64,000 nt of DNA, taken from NCBI GenBank assembly GCA_024234975.1, contig JACKNH010000018.1:16056-80055 (forward strand), in the 5' to 3' direction. The notes beneath the pieces were generated by a model. That model was not told where the DNA came from. It saw only the letters and a list, made by a program, of their open reading frames with translations, and ran no database searches. Source of the stretch: Gammaproteobacteria bacterium (GTDB lineage Bacteria; Pseudomonadota; Gammaproteobacteria; Ga0077536). How positions within the stretch are numbered: position 1 is the first letter of the stretch; the number at the start of each line of letters is the position of its first letter. The position numbers and the translations under genes are program-made. This document shows positions 26,762 through 35,736 of the stretch, in pieces.

Positions 26762-27769
26762 TCATTGCGCGGTTTCCCACGCGGCGCGCTGTGTCGCGAG
26801 AAATTCGTACAGTCCCGTGGCCGGACGGCCGGTCAGGCGACCGACGGCACTGTCAGGTTGCGCCAGCCAGAGCGAATCCAGTTCCTGACCCAGCCCGACC
26901 CCGCCGCGCGCGGCGCGTTCAGGTACCCCGGCGTCGATTTGGTGCTGGATATAGACTTCCTGCGTCATGGCTTCAACAGCAACCGGACGGCCGCTCAGCA
27001 ATGCCACCGCCCGCCCGAGTTCCACCGCGCCGACGGCCTGCGGACCGGTGATGTTGTAGGCAGTGTTGTCATGGCCAGGCGTGGCCAGCACCGCCGCCGC
27101 GGCCGCCGCGCAATCCTCACGGGTCACATAGGCGACCTTCAGGTCAGGCTGCCAGGTCGTCAACGTTCCGGAGCCCGCCGCTTCACGGGCGGCGGCAAGC
27201 TGGCCGTTCATATAAATCTGGTTGCGCAGGAAGGTCCACGCCACCCCGCTTTGCTCCAGAATCATCTCCGTCCGGCGGTGATCCTGCGCCAGCAGCGATT
27301 GTGTGTTGCGATCAGCATTCACATACGATGTGTAGGCAATCTGAACGACACCGGCCTGCTTCGCGGCGTCAATGGCGTTCTTGTGCATCGCCGGGCGATC
27401 CAGTCCCATCCCGGAGATGCTGATCAACAGCATGCGTCGGCCGCCGGCAAACGCTGCCGGGAGCGACGCCGGTTGGGTGAAGTCACCAAATCTGACGCTC
27501 GCGCCCATTTCCGCGTAATTCTCCAATTCGTCCGGTGAACGGGAAACCAGAATGAGGTCGGCCGCCGGAACCTGGCGGGCCAGGAGTTCCTCAACGACCA
27601 GCCGACCGAGCTGTCCGGATGCGCCGGTAATGATGATTTTTTCGCCATCTTCCGCCGCAGCTGCATACACCGGCGCACTGACCGCACCCAGGCCGGCCAT
27701 GGCCAGCAGCAACGCAAGGCATCGCCACTTCATCCCGCGGGTGAATCCTTGAAAGCGCTGCTCAAGCAT
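26762..27769 (-). CDS. NmrA-like NAD(P)-binding protein with signal peptide
   Basis: The 335-residue protein is an atypical short-chain dehydrogenase/NmrA relative. It has a Rossmann nucleotide motif GASGQLGR near residue 50, NAIDAAKQAGV, and YTSYVNAD in the position of the catalytic or binding region. It matches 'SDR family/NAD(P)H-binding' proteins such as quinone oxidoreductase QorB-like enzymes. The first 37 residues form a hydrophobic N-terminus (KWRCLALLLAMAGLGAV, cut near VYAAA) that looks like a Sec signal, which is unusual because NAD(P) is cytoplasmic. The ATG at 27769 has GGAGA seven bases upstream. It lies between the two inverted arms and is transcribed toward arm 1, with 72 bases to the MBL start. 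Confidence 0.85.
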   Translation of the reverse strand: MLEQRFQGFTRGMKWRCLALLLAMAGLGAVSAPVYAAAAEDGEKIIITGASGQLGRLVVEELLARQVPAADLILVSRSPDELENYAEMGASVRFGDFTQPASLPAAFAGGRRMLLISISGMGLDRPAMHKNAIDAAKQAGVVQIAYTSYVNADRNTQSLLAQDHRRTEMILEQSGVAWTFLRNQIYMNGQLAAAREAAGSGTLTTWQPDLKVAYVTREDCAAAAAAVLATPGHDNTAYNITGPQAVGAVELGRAVALLSGRPVAVEAMTQEVYIQHQIDAGVPERAARGGVGLGQELDSLWLAQPDSAVGRLTGRPATGLYEFLATQRAAWETAQ

Positions 27770-27888
27770 TGAATTTCTCCAGCTAAAAAGACGTCAAATC
27801 GCAACCACCGTGTGACAGATGATTAAGGGGATAAATCCCACAGAAGAGCCGGTGAACGGCGAGCTCTGGATGTTGCGATGCAGCGAAT

Positions 27889-28518
27889 TCAGTCGTCCTT
27901 GATGAAGGCGCCGAATAATTCCAGAAACTCGGCATTGCCGACCTCTACATCCTCGACATTCAGCATCACCGGATTTTCAATGGTATGGCGTACGTGCTGG
28001 TTGACGATGGAACAGTCGCGGCCAGGGCGGTCGGCCATTTTGAAATCGCAGATGGCCAGTCCCGTCAGACCTTGTGTGTTGTCGATACAAAGCGGCAAGA
28101 CCACCGGGACCATCTGACAGTCCATCATCATACGCATGCCGCGGTAGACACTGCCGCAGAACGTTGCGAGCGGCACCGGTGGGAGCTGAAGCATTGCCTT
28201 GTGGCGTTCGCGCGCTTCCGCGATTTCGGCCGGGAATTTGCAGCTGTTGAGGCCGAGCAGCGTGAGACTGCGCCACTCCTGCTGCGGCAGATCGCAGACG
28301 ACGCCGACAATCCCGATATCCCAGCAGCGGGATACCTGCTCAGGCGTCAATTGACTGAGCAACCCCCGATCCCGCACTACGCTGGTCCCTTTGTCCCGCA
28401 CCAGGTTACCCAGCACGATATTGTCGTGATAGCGGGCGACCATCAGCAGTTCGCCGAGACCGCGGTCCATCAATTCGAGACAAATCCGCTCCAGTTGTTC
28501 GGTGCGTTCTGTAGTCAT
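27889..28518 (-). CDS. Unrecognised family X protein, second copy
   Basis: The 209-residue protein lacks a signal peptide and matches the plus-strand product at 1494-2132. Shared motifs are DRGLGE, VLGN, RDRGLL, CWDIGI, QEWRSL, GSVYRG, VPVVLPL and CDF. The central core (alternating strands with a G-x-x-x-C-D-L-P element) could be PAS-like, which is a guess. Because it is cytoplasmic while the flanking cassette products are exported, a sensory or regulatory role is conceivable. The ATG at 28518 is preferred over an in-frame ATG at 28548 that adds ten residues. Upstream AGG spacing is weak, so the start is moderately certain. The 161 bases to the divergent MBL gene at 28680 would hold both promoters. 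Confidence 0.75.
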   Translation of the reverse strand: MTTERTEQLERICLELMDRGLGELLMVARYHDNIVLGNLVRDKGTSVVRDRGLLSQLTPEQVSRCWDIGIVGVVCDLPQQEWRSLTLLGLNSCKFPAEIAEARERHKAMLQLPPVPLATFCGSVYRGMRMMMDCQMVPVVLPLCIDNTQGLTGLAICDFKMADRPGRDCSIVNQHVRHTIENPVMLNVEDVEVGNAEFLELFGAFIKDD

Positions 28519-28679
28519 GGATCGGCCTGCATGAGTGCGTGGGCGCATAACCTACAATAACTGCGGCGCTTGTTAAACGGTGCTTCAGGGCCCATATCAG
28601 GGATTGAACTACCGGTATTGCTTATGGCCAAAGCCATGGGCCTGTTGAATAATGGCCCGTTTATCGAATTCATAGGGTT

Positions 28680-29612
28680 ATGACGAAAATCAGCATGAGC
28701 CTCACGCGACGCAACATGATGGTAAGGACCGCCGGCGCCAGCGCCGGGCTGATGCTCGCGGGCATCGGTCCGCGGCGCGCCGTGGCACAGGCAGTTGGCT
28801 CTGTTTCCATGGCGGGCGATATCCATTTGCTGCAGTCCGGTGGCGTTAACGTTCTGGCCATCGGCGGCGCTGATGGCATCACGTTATTGGATGGCGGGCC
28901 GACCGAACAGGCGGACGCATTGCTGGCCGAAGTCGCCAGGTTGTTTCCGGGCCATCAGGTTCGCACGCTGTTCAATACCCATTGGCACCCGGAGCAGACC
29001 GGTTGCAACGAGCGTCTCGGAGCGCAGGGCGCCCGCATCATCGCCCACGAAAACACCCGCCTGTGGCTGACGACGGATATCGAGCGGCCGTGGGAGCAAC
29101 AGCGGTTTGCGCCGATGGCCAAGGCCGGTCAGCCCAACCAGACGTTCTATGACGCAGGCGAATTTTCCGCCGGTGCAACCGCCGTCCAGTATGGCTATCT
29201 GTTGCAGGCGCATACCGATGGTGACGCCTATGCTTTCCTGCCCGAGGAAAACATTCTGTTTACAGGTGGTGCGGTAACGTCGGATCGCTGGCCACTGGTG
29301 GATTGGTGGACGGGCGGTTGGATCGGTGGTCTGGCGGCAGGTCAGAAGCAGCTGCTGGAAATCGCCAACGAGCAGACCCGGATCGTGCCGTCCAGCGGAC
29401 CGGTGATCACCAGGGCGGAACTGGCGGCTCAGCAGGAAATGTATGCGGCCTTGTTCGGCCAACTGCGACAGATGATGTTCAAAGGCCGCGCCCCGGCCGA
29501 CGCGGTGGCGGCCGCACCTACCCGTGACATGAAACCGGAGTGGGGCGATGCGACGGCGTTTGTCTCGCGCGCATTCGAGAGCCTGTGGGGTCAGCTGTCG
29601 CCAGACGCATGA
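28680..29612 (+). CDS. Degenerate MBL-fold paralogue, arm 2
   Basis: The 310-residue protein is homologous to the arm 1 enzyme along its whole length, with a Tat-like signal (LTRRNMMVRTAG, cut near RAVAQ). The HxHxDH motif reads THWHPEQTG, so the Asp and third His of the metal site are replaced by Glu and Gln. The late ligand region AAHGTPV is SSGPVIT here, with the His lost. AHTDGD is kept. A normal binuclear zinc centre therefore cannot form, and the protein is probably a pseudo-enzyme or a binding protein. It starts the plus-strand cassette. An in-frame ATG at 28695 is an alternative start. Confidence 0.85.
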   Translation: MTKISMSLTRRNMMVRTAGASAGLMLAGIGPRRAVAQAVGSVSMAGDIHLLQSGGVNVLAIGGADGITLLDGGPTEQADALLAEVARLFPGHQVRTLFNTHWHPEQTGCNERLGAQGARIIAHENTRLWLTTDIERPWEQQRFAPMAKAGQPNQTFYDAGEFSAGATAVQYGYLLQAHTDGDAYAFLPEENILFTGGAVTSDRWPLVDWWTGGWIGGLAAGQKQLLEIANEQTRIVPSSGPVITRAELAAQQEMYAALFGQLRQMMFKGRAPADAVAAAPTRDMKPEWGDATAFVSRAFESLWGQLSPDA

Positions 29613-29703
29613 GCAGGCGGTATGGCAAATGCCAGGCTGTCATTAAATTTGTTTCACCCGGTGGTCCGCCCAGGACCGCTGGTATATCAGGAGACCGACC
29701 GGG

Positions 29704-32130
29704 ATGTTCAAGTCGATGAGGATCTATCCTGCGCCGCTGGTTGCCGCACTTTTCGTCATGCAGGCAGACAGCGCCACGGCCGCGGACGCGAGTTTCGCCG
29801 CGCTTGCCGATGCCCCCAAGCACTGGACCCTGCTTGAGCAATACTGCACGGATTGCCACAACTTCGAGGATTGGGCCGGTGGCGTCGCGTTCGACACCAT
29901 GCGGCCTGATGCCATTCCCGCTGACGCTGAAGTCTGGGAGCACACGGTACGCAAATTGCGCGGCCGCATGATGCCACCGCCAGGACAGGATCGCCCCGAC
30001 GAGAAATCCACCAACGAATTTGTCGCCTGGCTGGAGGGCTACCTCGATGAAGCGGGCACGGTTGCACCGGATGCCGGTCGGGTCGCGCTGCATCGATTGA
30101 ATCGGAAAGAGTATGCCGCGGCGATCAAGGATCTCGTTGCATTGGATGTCGACCCGGCGGCGCTGTTACCGCGCGACGATGTCAGCGATGGCTTCGACAA
30201 TGTGGCCAATGTTCTCCAGGTTTCGCCGTCCTTCCTCGACCAGTACATTGGCGCCGCGCGCATGGTGGCGGTGCAGGCGGTCGGTGAAAAGAATCCCGTG
30301 CCCGGTGGCACCCAGTATTTCGCCCGTGATTCCGGCTCACAGCGTTTCCACATCGAAGGTCTGCCGCTGGGTACGCGCGGCGGCATGCAGGTCGAGCACT
30401 GGTTCCCCGCCGACGGCGAGTATGAGATCAACATCGCCGACATGGCCCGTGCGCTATGGGTCGTGAATATGGAATTCGAAAACACCGTGCTCGTGGCCAT
30501 TGATGGCAAGCGCGTTTTTGAAACCACGCTGGGCGGTGATGAAGATATGCGCGCCATCGACCAGGATCAGGATCCCGCGGTCGATGCCATCAATTCCCGC
30601 CTCAAAGGCATCCGCTTCAAAACGACCGCCGGACCGCACCGGGTGGCGGTGACATTCCGTCAGCGCACGTTCGCCGAGTCCGATGACCGGATGCAGATCC
30701 AGGTCGAAGGTGGCGGACAGGATCGCATCCTGACGCTGGCGTCATTTGAGATTCGCGGCCCGTATGACGTTACCGGGCTGAGCGAAACCCCCAGCCGCCG
30801 CGCCATCTTTGATTGCTATCCGCAGCAGGCTGCGGAAGAGGAGGCCTGTGCGCGTTCAATCATAGAACGGCTCGCGCGCAAGGCATTCCGGCGCCCGCTG
30901 TCCGCTGAGGACGTCGACGGCCTGATGGTGTTTTATCGGCAGGGCCATTCCCAGGAGGGCTTCGAAGGCGGCGTCCGTCGTGCGCTGACCGGCGTACTCG
31001 CCAGCCCGTTCTTCCTCTATCGCTTCGAGCAGGTGCCCGATGACGTGGCGCCAGGTTCGGCCTTCGCGTTGAATGATCTCGAACTCGCATCACGCCTGAG
31101 CTTCTTCCTCTGGAACAGCGTGCCGGATGACACCTTGCTGAAGGTCGCGGAAGCCGGAGACCTTCGCAAAGGCGATAACCTGCGCAAGCAGGTGGAACGG
31201 ATGCTGGGCGATTCTCGCGCGAAGTCACTGGCATCGAATTTTGCCTACCAGTGGTTGAACATCGGCAAGCTGGATGAAGTGGTGCCGGATCCGAATATCT
31301 ATCCGAACGGCACTGGCGCCGGTGACCCGCGCGCGGATTTCAAAACCGAGATGGTGCTGTTCGTCGACAGCGTGTTCCGCGAGAACCGCAGCGTTCTCGA
31401 CCTGATGACAGCCGATTACACCTACCTGAACGAAGCGCTTGCCATCCTTTACGACGTGCCGGATGTGAAAGGCGATGAGTTCCGCCGCGTGACGCTGAAG
31501 GACGCCAACCGTTGGGGCATTCTCGGCAAGGGCGCGATGCTGATGGGGTCCTCCTATCCCAACAGAACCTCGCCGGTGCTGCGCGGTGCGTGGATTCTGG
31601 AGAACATCACCGGCACACCTCCGGCGGCGCCGCCTCCCAATGTTGAAGCCTTGCCGGAAACCGTGGCCGGCAGCCGCCCGCTGTCGGTCCGTGAGCGCAT
31701 GGTCAAACATCGGGAAAATCCTTCGTGCAACGGCTGCCATGGTGTATTGGATCCGCTTGGGTTCGCGCTGGAGAATTTCAACACGATTGGCGAATGGCGC
31801 GATTTCGATCGCTTCGCCAAGGTGGATATCGATACCACTGCTGATATGCCGGATGGCACCAGCGTCAGTGGCCCGATTGAGCTGCGCAAGGCGCTGCTGA
31901 AGCGGCCGGATCAGTTCGTGCAGACCTTGACCGAAAAACTGATGACCTACGCGCTGGGGCGGACAGTGGAATACTACGACATGCCTTCGGTACGTCAGAT
32001 CGTGCGCAATGCGGCACAGGACGACTACCGCTTCCAGACCATCGTAATGGGCATCGTCGACAGCGATGCCTTCCAGATGCGGCAGGTGGCCTCGGGCACC
32101 AGCCTGATTTCAGATTCGGGTAACGACTAG
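29704..32130 (+). CDS. DUF1592-type multidomain c-type cytochrome, arm 2
   Basis: The 808-residue exported protein (signal ending DSATAAD) has the same domain order as the arm 1 copy. There are two CxxCH haem sites, CTDCHNFEDWAGG near residue 56 and CNGCHGVLDP near 670, then DUF1587 (HRLNRKEYAAAIKDL), a PA14-like beta insert, DUF1595, DUF1592 (ASRLSFFLWNSVPDD), DUF1588 and DUF1585. The two copies share long identical stretches such as CHNFEDWAGGVAFDT, so they derive from duplication and later divergence. The gene lies 91 bases after the degenerate MBL gene and 64 bases before the DUF1552 gene. Likely periplasmic electron-transfer protein; substrate unknown. Confidence 0.93.
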   Translation: MFKSMRIYPAPLVAALFVMQADSATAADASFAALADAPKHWTLLEQYCTDCHNFEDWAGGVAFDTMRPDAIPADAEVWEHTVRKLRGRMMPPPGQDRPDEKSTNEFVAWLEGYLDEAGTVAPDAGRVALHRLNRKEYAAAIKDLVALDVDPAALLPRDDVSDGFDNVANVLQVSPSFLDQYIGAARMVAVQAVGEKNPVPGGTQYFARDSGSQRFHIEGLPLGTRGGMQVEHWFPADGEYEINIADMARALWVVNMEFENTVLVAIDGKRVFETTLGGDEDMRAIDQDQDPAVDAINSRLKGIRFKTTAGPHRVAVTFRQRTFAESDDRMQIQVEGGGQDRILTLASFEIRGPYDVTGLSETPSRRAIFDCYPQQAAEEEACARSIIERLARKAFRRPLSAEDVDGLMVFYRQGHSQEGFEGGVRRALTGVLASPFFLYRFEQVPDDVAPGSAFALNDLELASRLSFFLWNSVPDDTLLKVAEAGDLRKGDNLRKQVERMLGDSRAKSLASNFAYQWLNIGKLDEVVPDPNIYPNGTGAGDPRADFKTEMVLFVDSVFRENRSVLDLMTADYTYLNEALAILYDVPDVKGDEFRRVTLKDANRWGILGKGAMLMGSSYPNRTSPVLRGAWILENITGTPPAAPPPNVEALPETVAGSRPLSVRERMVKHRENPSCNGCHGVLDPLGFALENFNTIGEWRDFDRFAKVDIDTTADMPDGTSVSGPIELRKALLKRPDQFVQTLTEKLMTYALGRTVEYYDMPSVRQIVRNAAQDDYRFQTIVMGIVDSDAFQMRQVASGTSLISDSGND

Positions 32131-32194
32131 AGCAGCAAGGCAATCATGCCAGTGCAATGCACGCGGCGCCGAAACATTCGAGGAGTCAGAAGCA

Positions 32195-33508
32195 ATGTTC
32201 ATCAGCAAAAAACACCTTCCGCGCAGAACGTTTCTCCGTGGCATGGGGGCAACCATCGGGTTGCCGCTGCTCAACGCCATGGTGCCTGCCGGTGTCGCGC
32301 TGGCCAACAGCGATGCGGCGCCCAAACCCCGCATGGGCTTCGTGTATTTTCCGCACGGCGCATTGATGGATCGCTGGTCACCGGCCACCACCGGCCGTGA
32401 CTACGAAATGACGCAGATCCTCAAACCGCTGGAGAAGTATCGCGACCAACTGACGATTGTCAGCGGTCTGCGCAACAAGGCCGGCGAAAGTGCGACACCG
32501 CATGCCATCATGGCCGGCACCTGGCTGGGTTGCGTGCCACCGGCCGTCAGCCATGACCCGCAGGCCGGCACCACTATCGACCAGGTGGCGTCCAAGGTCA
32601 TCAGCCAGGACACCCCGTTCCCTTCGCTGGAATTGTGTGGTGAAGGTGGCGGCGGACCCTGCGATCCCGGGTATGGCTGCAGCTACGGCAATACCATTTC
32701 ATTCCGTACGCCGAACCAGCCGCTGCCGATGGAAAACAATCCACGCAAGATTTTCTACCAGTTGTTCGGCCAGGGTAATTCGGACGAAGAGCGTCGCGCG
32801 ATCGTTGACGAGACCGGCAGCATTCTCGATCTGGTGATGGAGCACACCGCACGTCTGCAGCGCCAGATCGGCGCCGAAGACAAGGTGATGCTGGGCGAGT
32901 ACATGGAATCCATCCGCGAGGTCGAGCGCCGCGTGCAGAAGATGAAGTCACGCGATAACTCCGATCTGGCATTACCGGATGTGCCGGTCGGCGTTCCCGA
33001 TGATTTCGGTGACCAGTTGAGCATCATGTTCGACCTGATCGCCCTGGCCTGGCAGGCCAACCTGACGCGCATTTCGACTTTCATGATCGCCAAGGAAGTC
33101 AGCATGCGCACGTACACCAATCTCGGCATCTCCGAAGCGTTTCATCCGCTGTCCCACCATCAGAACAACCCGGCCAAGATGGACAACCTGGCGAAGATCC
33201 AGGTCTATCACACCCAGATGTTCGCCCGGTTCATCGATCGACTGGCGTCGGTGCAGGACGGTGATGGCACGTTGCTGGATCATTCCATAGTGCTATACGG
33301 CAGCAACATGAGTAACAGTGACAAGCACAACAATGATCCGTTACCGTCGGCCGTACTTGGCCGCGGGTTCGGTCGTATCAAGGGTGGGCAGCATCTGCAG
33401 TTTCCGCAGGACACACCGCTGGCCAACCTGATGCACACGCTGCTGGACCGCGCCGGCGTGCCGGTCGAAACCTTCGGTGACAGCACCGGCATCATGGCGG
33501 AGGTCTGA
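32195..33508 (+). CDS. DUF1552 family protein (Tat-exported HXXSHH protein), arm 2
   Basis: The 437-residue protein opens with MFISKKHLPRRTFLRGMG, a twin-arginine signal, and contains the family motif HPLSHHQNN near residue 323. It is a close paralogue of 21954-23273: FPHGA, LGCVPPAVSHDP versus LGCVPPRISHDP, and the C-terminal GDSTG are shared. GAGGAG lies ten bases before the start. The gene sits between the DUF1592 cytochrome and the ankyrin gene, as in arm 1. The enzymatic activity of this family is unknown. Confidence 0.92.
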   Translation: MFISKKHLPRRTFLRGMGATIGLPLLNAMVPAGVALANSDAAPKPRMGFVYFPHGALMDRWSPATTGRDYEMTQILKPLEKYRDQLTIVSGLRNKAGESATPHAIMAGTWLGCVPPAVSHDPQAGTTIDQVASKVISQDTPFPSLELCGEGGGGPCDPGYGCSYGNTISFRTPNQPLPMENNPRKIFYQLFGQGNSDEERRAIVDETGSILDLVMEHTARLQRQIGAEDKVMLGEYMESIREVERRVQKMKSRDNSDLALPDVPVGVPDDFGDQLSIMFDLIALAWQANLTRISTFMIAKEVSMRTYTNLGISEAFHPLSHHQNNPAKMDNLAKIQVYHTQMFARFIDRLASVQDGDGTLLDHSIVLYGSNMSNSDKHNNDPLPSAVLGRGFGRIKGGQHLQFPQDTPLANLMHTLLDRAGVPVETFGDSTGIMAEV

Positions 33509-33511
33509 GGC

Positions 33512-35023
33512 ATGGTCGTACGTCGCGGAATTCTGCTGCCTTCACTGCTCGTGATGGCATCGGTGCTTGGCTGGCAACAGAGCCAGGCGGCGGATGACCT
33601 GACCCTGGCCGATGCCATACGCATCAAGGATCGCGCCGCAGCGCTGGCGCTGGTCAAGGCGGGAGCCGACGTCAACGCGATGGAAGCAGACGCGACCACG
33701 CCGCTGATGTGGGCGGCCCACCATGGCGACGGGGAACTTGTCAAACGGCTGCTCAAGGCCGGCGCCGATGCAAAGCGCGTGAATGATTACGGCGTGACGG
33801 CGATGAGTGAAGCCGCTGCCATCGGCAATACCGAAGTCATCAGCGCCTTGCTCAAGGCCGGCGCTGATGTCGAGTCGAGGAATCCGGAAGGCCAGACCGC
33901 ACTGATGGCGGTTGCACGCACAGGTAATGTGGACGCGGCGAAGTTGCTGGTAAAAGCCGGCGCTGACGTCAATGCCACCGAAGGCTGGGGCGGACAGAGC
34001 GCGTTGATGTGGGCGGCAGCACAGCAGCAGCCGGCCATGGTGGCTTACCTCATCAAGGCCGGCGCGGATGTGAATGCGCGCGGCAAAGTGTATCAATGGC
34101 AGCGTAAGGTCACCGCCGAACCGCGCCCCAAGGATATGAACAAGGGCGGCTTCACGCCGTTGCTGTACGCGGCGCGTGAAGGCTGCACCGAATGCGCCCG
34201 TGCACTGGTGGCTGGCGGCGCTGATATGAACGCCACTGATCCGGATCGTGTAACACCACTGGTGCTGGCGCTGCTCAATCTTCACTTCGATTTTGCGGCC
34301 TATCTCATCGAGGCCGGCGCCGACGTCAACAAGTGGGACCTGTACGGGCGCACTCCCGTTTACGCAGCAGTGGATTTGAATACGTTGCCGGTCGGTGGGC
34401 GCACCGATGTCCCTTCCCAGGATCGCACGACCGCGGTCGACGTGGCTTCAATGCTGCTCGCGGCCGGCGCCAACCCCAATATTCAGCTCAAGCTGCGGCC
34501 GCCGTATCGCAACGTGCCGTTTGATCGGGGTGGCGACCAGGTGTTGTCAACGGGTGCGACGCCGTTGCTGCGCGCGGCCAAGGCCAGTGATGACGCGATG
34601 ATCGAAGTGTTGCTCGCGCATGGCGCGCTGGTTGATTTGCCCAATGCCGAAGGCGTCACGCCACTGATGGTGGCGGCCGGGCTGGAACATAATTTCAATC
34701 CGACGCGCGGCCGCTACAAGACCGACGAGCAAGGCGTTGCGACCATGCAGCTGCTGCTTTCTGCAGGCGCGGCCATTGATCGTGCGGACAAGCGCGGTCG
34801 TACCGCGTTGCACGGCGCAGCCAAGAAGGGCTGGACCAATACCGTGCGGTTCCTGGTGGAACATGGCGCAGATCCGCTGTCGCCGGACGCCAGTGGTCTG
34901 AGTGCAATGGATTATGCGAAAGGCAATTACAAGCCGGCGTTTCTGGAGCCACCGCCACAGCCCCATGTTGAAACGGTGGCTGTTCTGCAGCAGCATCTCG
35001 ACGCCGCCGGCAGCGGCGCCTGA
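33512..35023 (+). CDS. Exported ankyrin-repeat protein, arm 2
   Basis: The 503-residue protein has a signal peptide (MVVRRGILLPSLLVMASVLG, cut near SQAAD) and about ten ankyrin repeats. Examples are VKAGADVNAMEADATTPLMW and EGQTALMAVARTGNVDAAK. The same insertion after repeat five is present as in arm 1 (VTAEPRPKDMN versus VTAEPRPQNRP). It starts three bases after the DUF1552 stop. It is the last gene of the plus-strand cassette and converges on the flavin reductase gene across a hairpin. Ankyrin proteins of this kind probably bind the neighbouring exported proteins, but that is inference. Confidence 0.9.
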   Translation: MVVRRGILLPSLLVMASVLGWQQSQAADDLTLADAIRIKDRAAALALVKAGADVNAMEADATTPLMWAAHHGDGELVKRLLKAGADAKRVNDYGVTAMSEAAAIGNTEVISALLKAGADVESRNPEGQTALMAVARTGNVDAAKLLVKAGADVNATEGWGGQSALMWAAAQQQPAMVAYLIKAGADVNARGKVYQWQRKVTAEPRPKDMNKGGFTPLLYAAREGCTECARALVAGGADMNATDPDRVTPLVLALLNLHFDFAAYLIEAGADVNKWDLYGRTPVYAAVDLNTLPVGGRTDVPSQDRTTAVDVASMLLAAGANPNIQLKLRPPYRNVPFDRGGDQVLSTGATPLLRAAKASDDAMIEVLLAHGALVDLPNAEGVTPLMVAAGLEHNFNPTRGRYKTDEQGVATMQLLLSAGAAIDRADKRGRTALHGAAKKGWTNTVRFLVEHGADPLSPDASGLSAMDYAKGNYKPAFLEPPPQPHVETVAVLQQHLDAAGSGA

Positions 35024-35035
35024 TTCCCCTGAGCA

Positions 35036-35055
35036 GTGCGTCCGCCCGGACGCAC
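35036..35055. terminator. Hairpin between convergent ankyrin and flavin reductase genes
   Basis: GTGCGTCC (35036-35043) pairs with GGACGCAC (35048-35055) across a four-base loop. It fills most of the 38-base gap between two convergent stop codons, and CTTTA follows on the plus strand. The T-tract is short, so termination strength is uncertain. Confidence 0.55.
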
Positions 35056-35061
35056 AGCGCT

Positions 35062-35724
35062 TTAATCGACTGCCCGCGTTCCGGTCAATCCCGCCAACCG
35101 CGTCCCGGTCGCATTTGGCGGCAGCATGCTGAAAGCCTTGTCGACATAGGTGTAATCGTAGTAGCCCATACGTGCCAACGGCTTGATGCTGACCACATCG
35201 ATGCGACCGTCTTCGGTGATGAACCTGTCATCGATATGAATCTGCACGACCCTGCCGATAACCAGATCGCAGGTACCGGTCTTGCCTTCACCGGGCAGAC
35301 GCACGGTCTGGACGTGGCGGCATTCGAACTGAATGGGGGATTCAGCAACACGCGGCGGCCGAACCTTCAACGATGGCGCCTTGGTGACACCAGCGACTTC
35401 GAATTCGTCGATTTCCGGGGGCAGCACGGCCGATGACAGGTTGACCGCTTCACGCAGATCATACGTTGCCATGTTCCACACAAACTCACCGGTCGCCTCG
35501 ATATTCACGACGGTGTCCTTGCGCTGGCCGTCGAAGGTCTGATTGGCGGCAATCATCACCATCGGCGGATCGAAGCTGAGATTCTGAAACTGGCTGTACG
35601 GCGCCAGGTTGTCGATACCGGTGGCGCTGGTGGTGGAAATCCAGCCGATCGGGCGTGGCACCACGCATGACTTGAAGGGGCTGTACTGGAAACCGTGATC
35701 TTCCTTGTCGGGATCGTAGTGCAT
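35062..35724 (-). CDS. Flavin reductase-like FMN-binding protein
   Basis: The 220-residue protein matches the flavin reductase-like split beta-barrel family (DIM6/NTAB). It has VPRPIGWISTTSATGIDNLAPYSQF, here recognised in parts as RPIGWIST and NLAPYSQF, then FDPPMVMIA and FECRHVQTVRL. Members bind FMN non-covalently and reduce it or act with monooxygenases. It lies 12 bases after the MFS gene on the same strand, so it belongs to a corA-MFS-flavin reductase transcript. The physiological substrate is not clear. Confidence 0.88.
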   Translation of the reverse strand: MHYDPDKEDHGFQYSPFKSCVVPRPIGWISTTSATGIDNLAPYSQFQNLSFDPPMVMIAANQTFDGQRKDTVVNIEATGEFVWNMATYDLREAVNLSSAVLPPEIDEFEVAGVTKAPSLKVRPPRVAESPIQFECRHVQTVRLPGEGKTGTCDLVIGRVVQIHIDDRFITEDGRIDVVSIKPLARMGYYDYTYVDKAFSMLPPNATGTRLAGLTGTRAVD

Positions 35725-35736
35725 GGAGGGCGCCTT

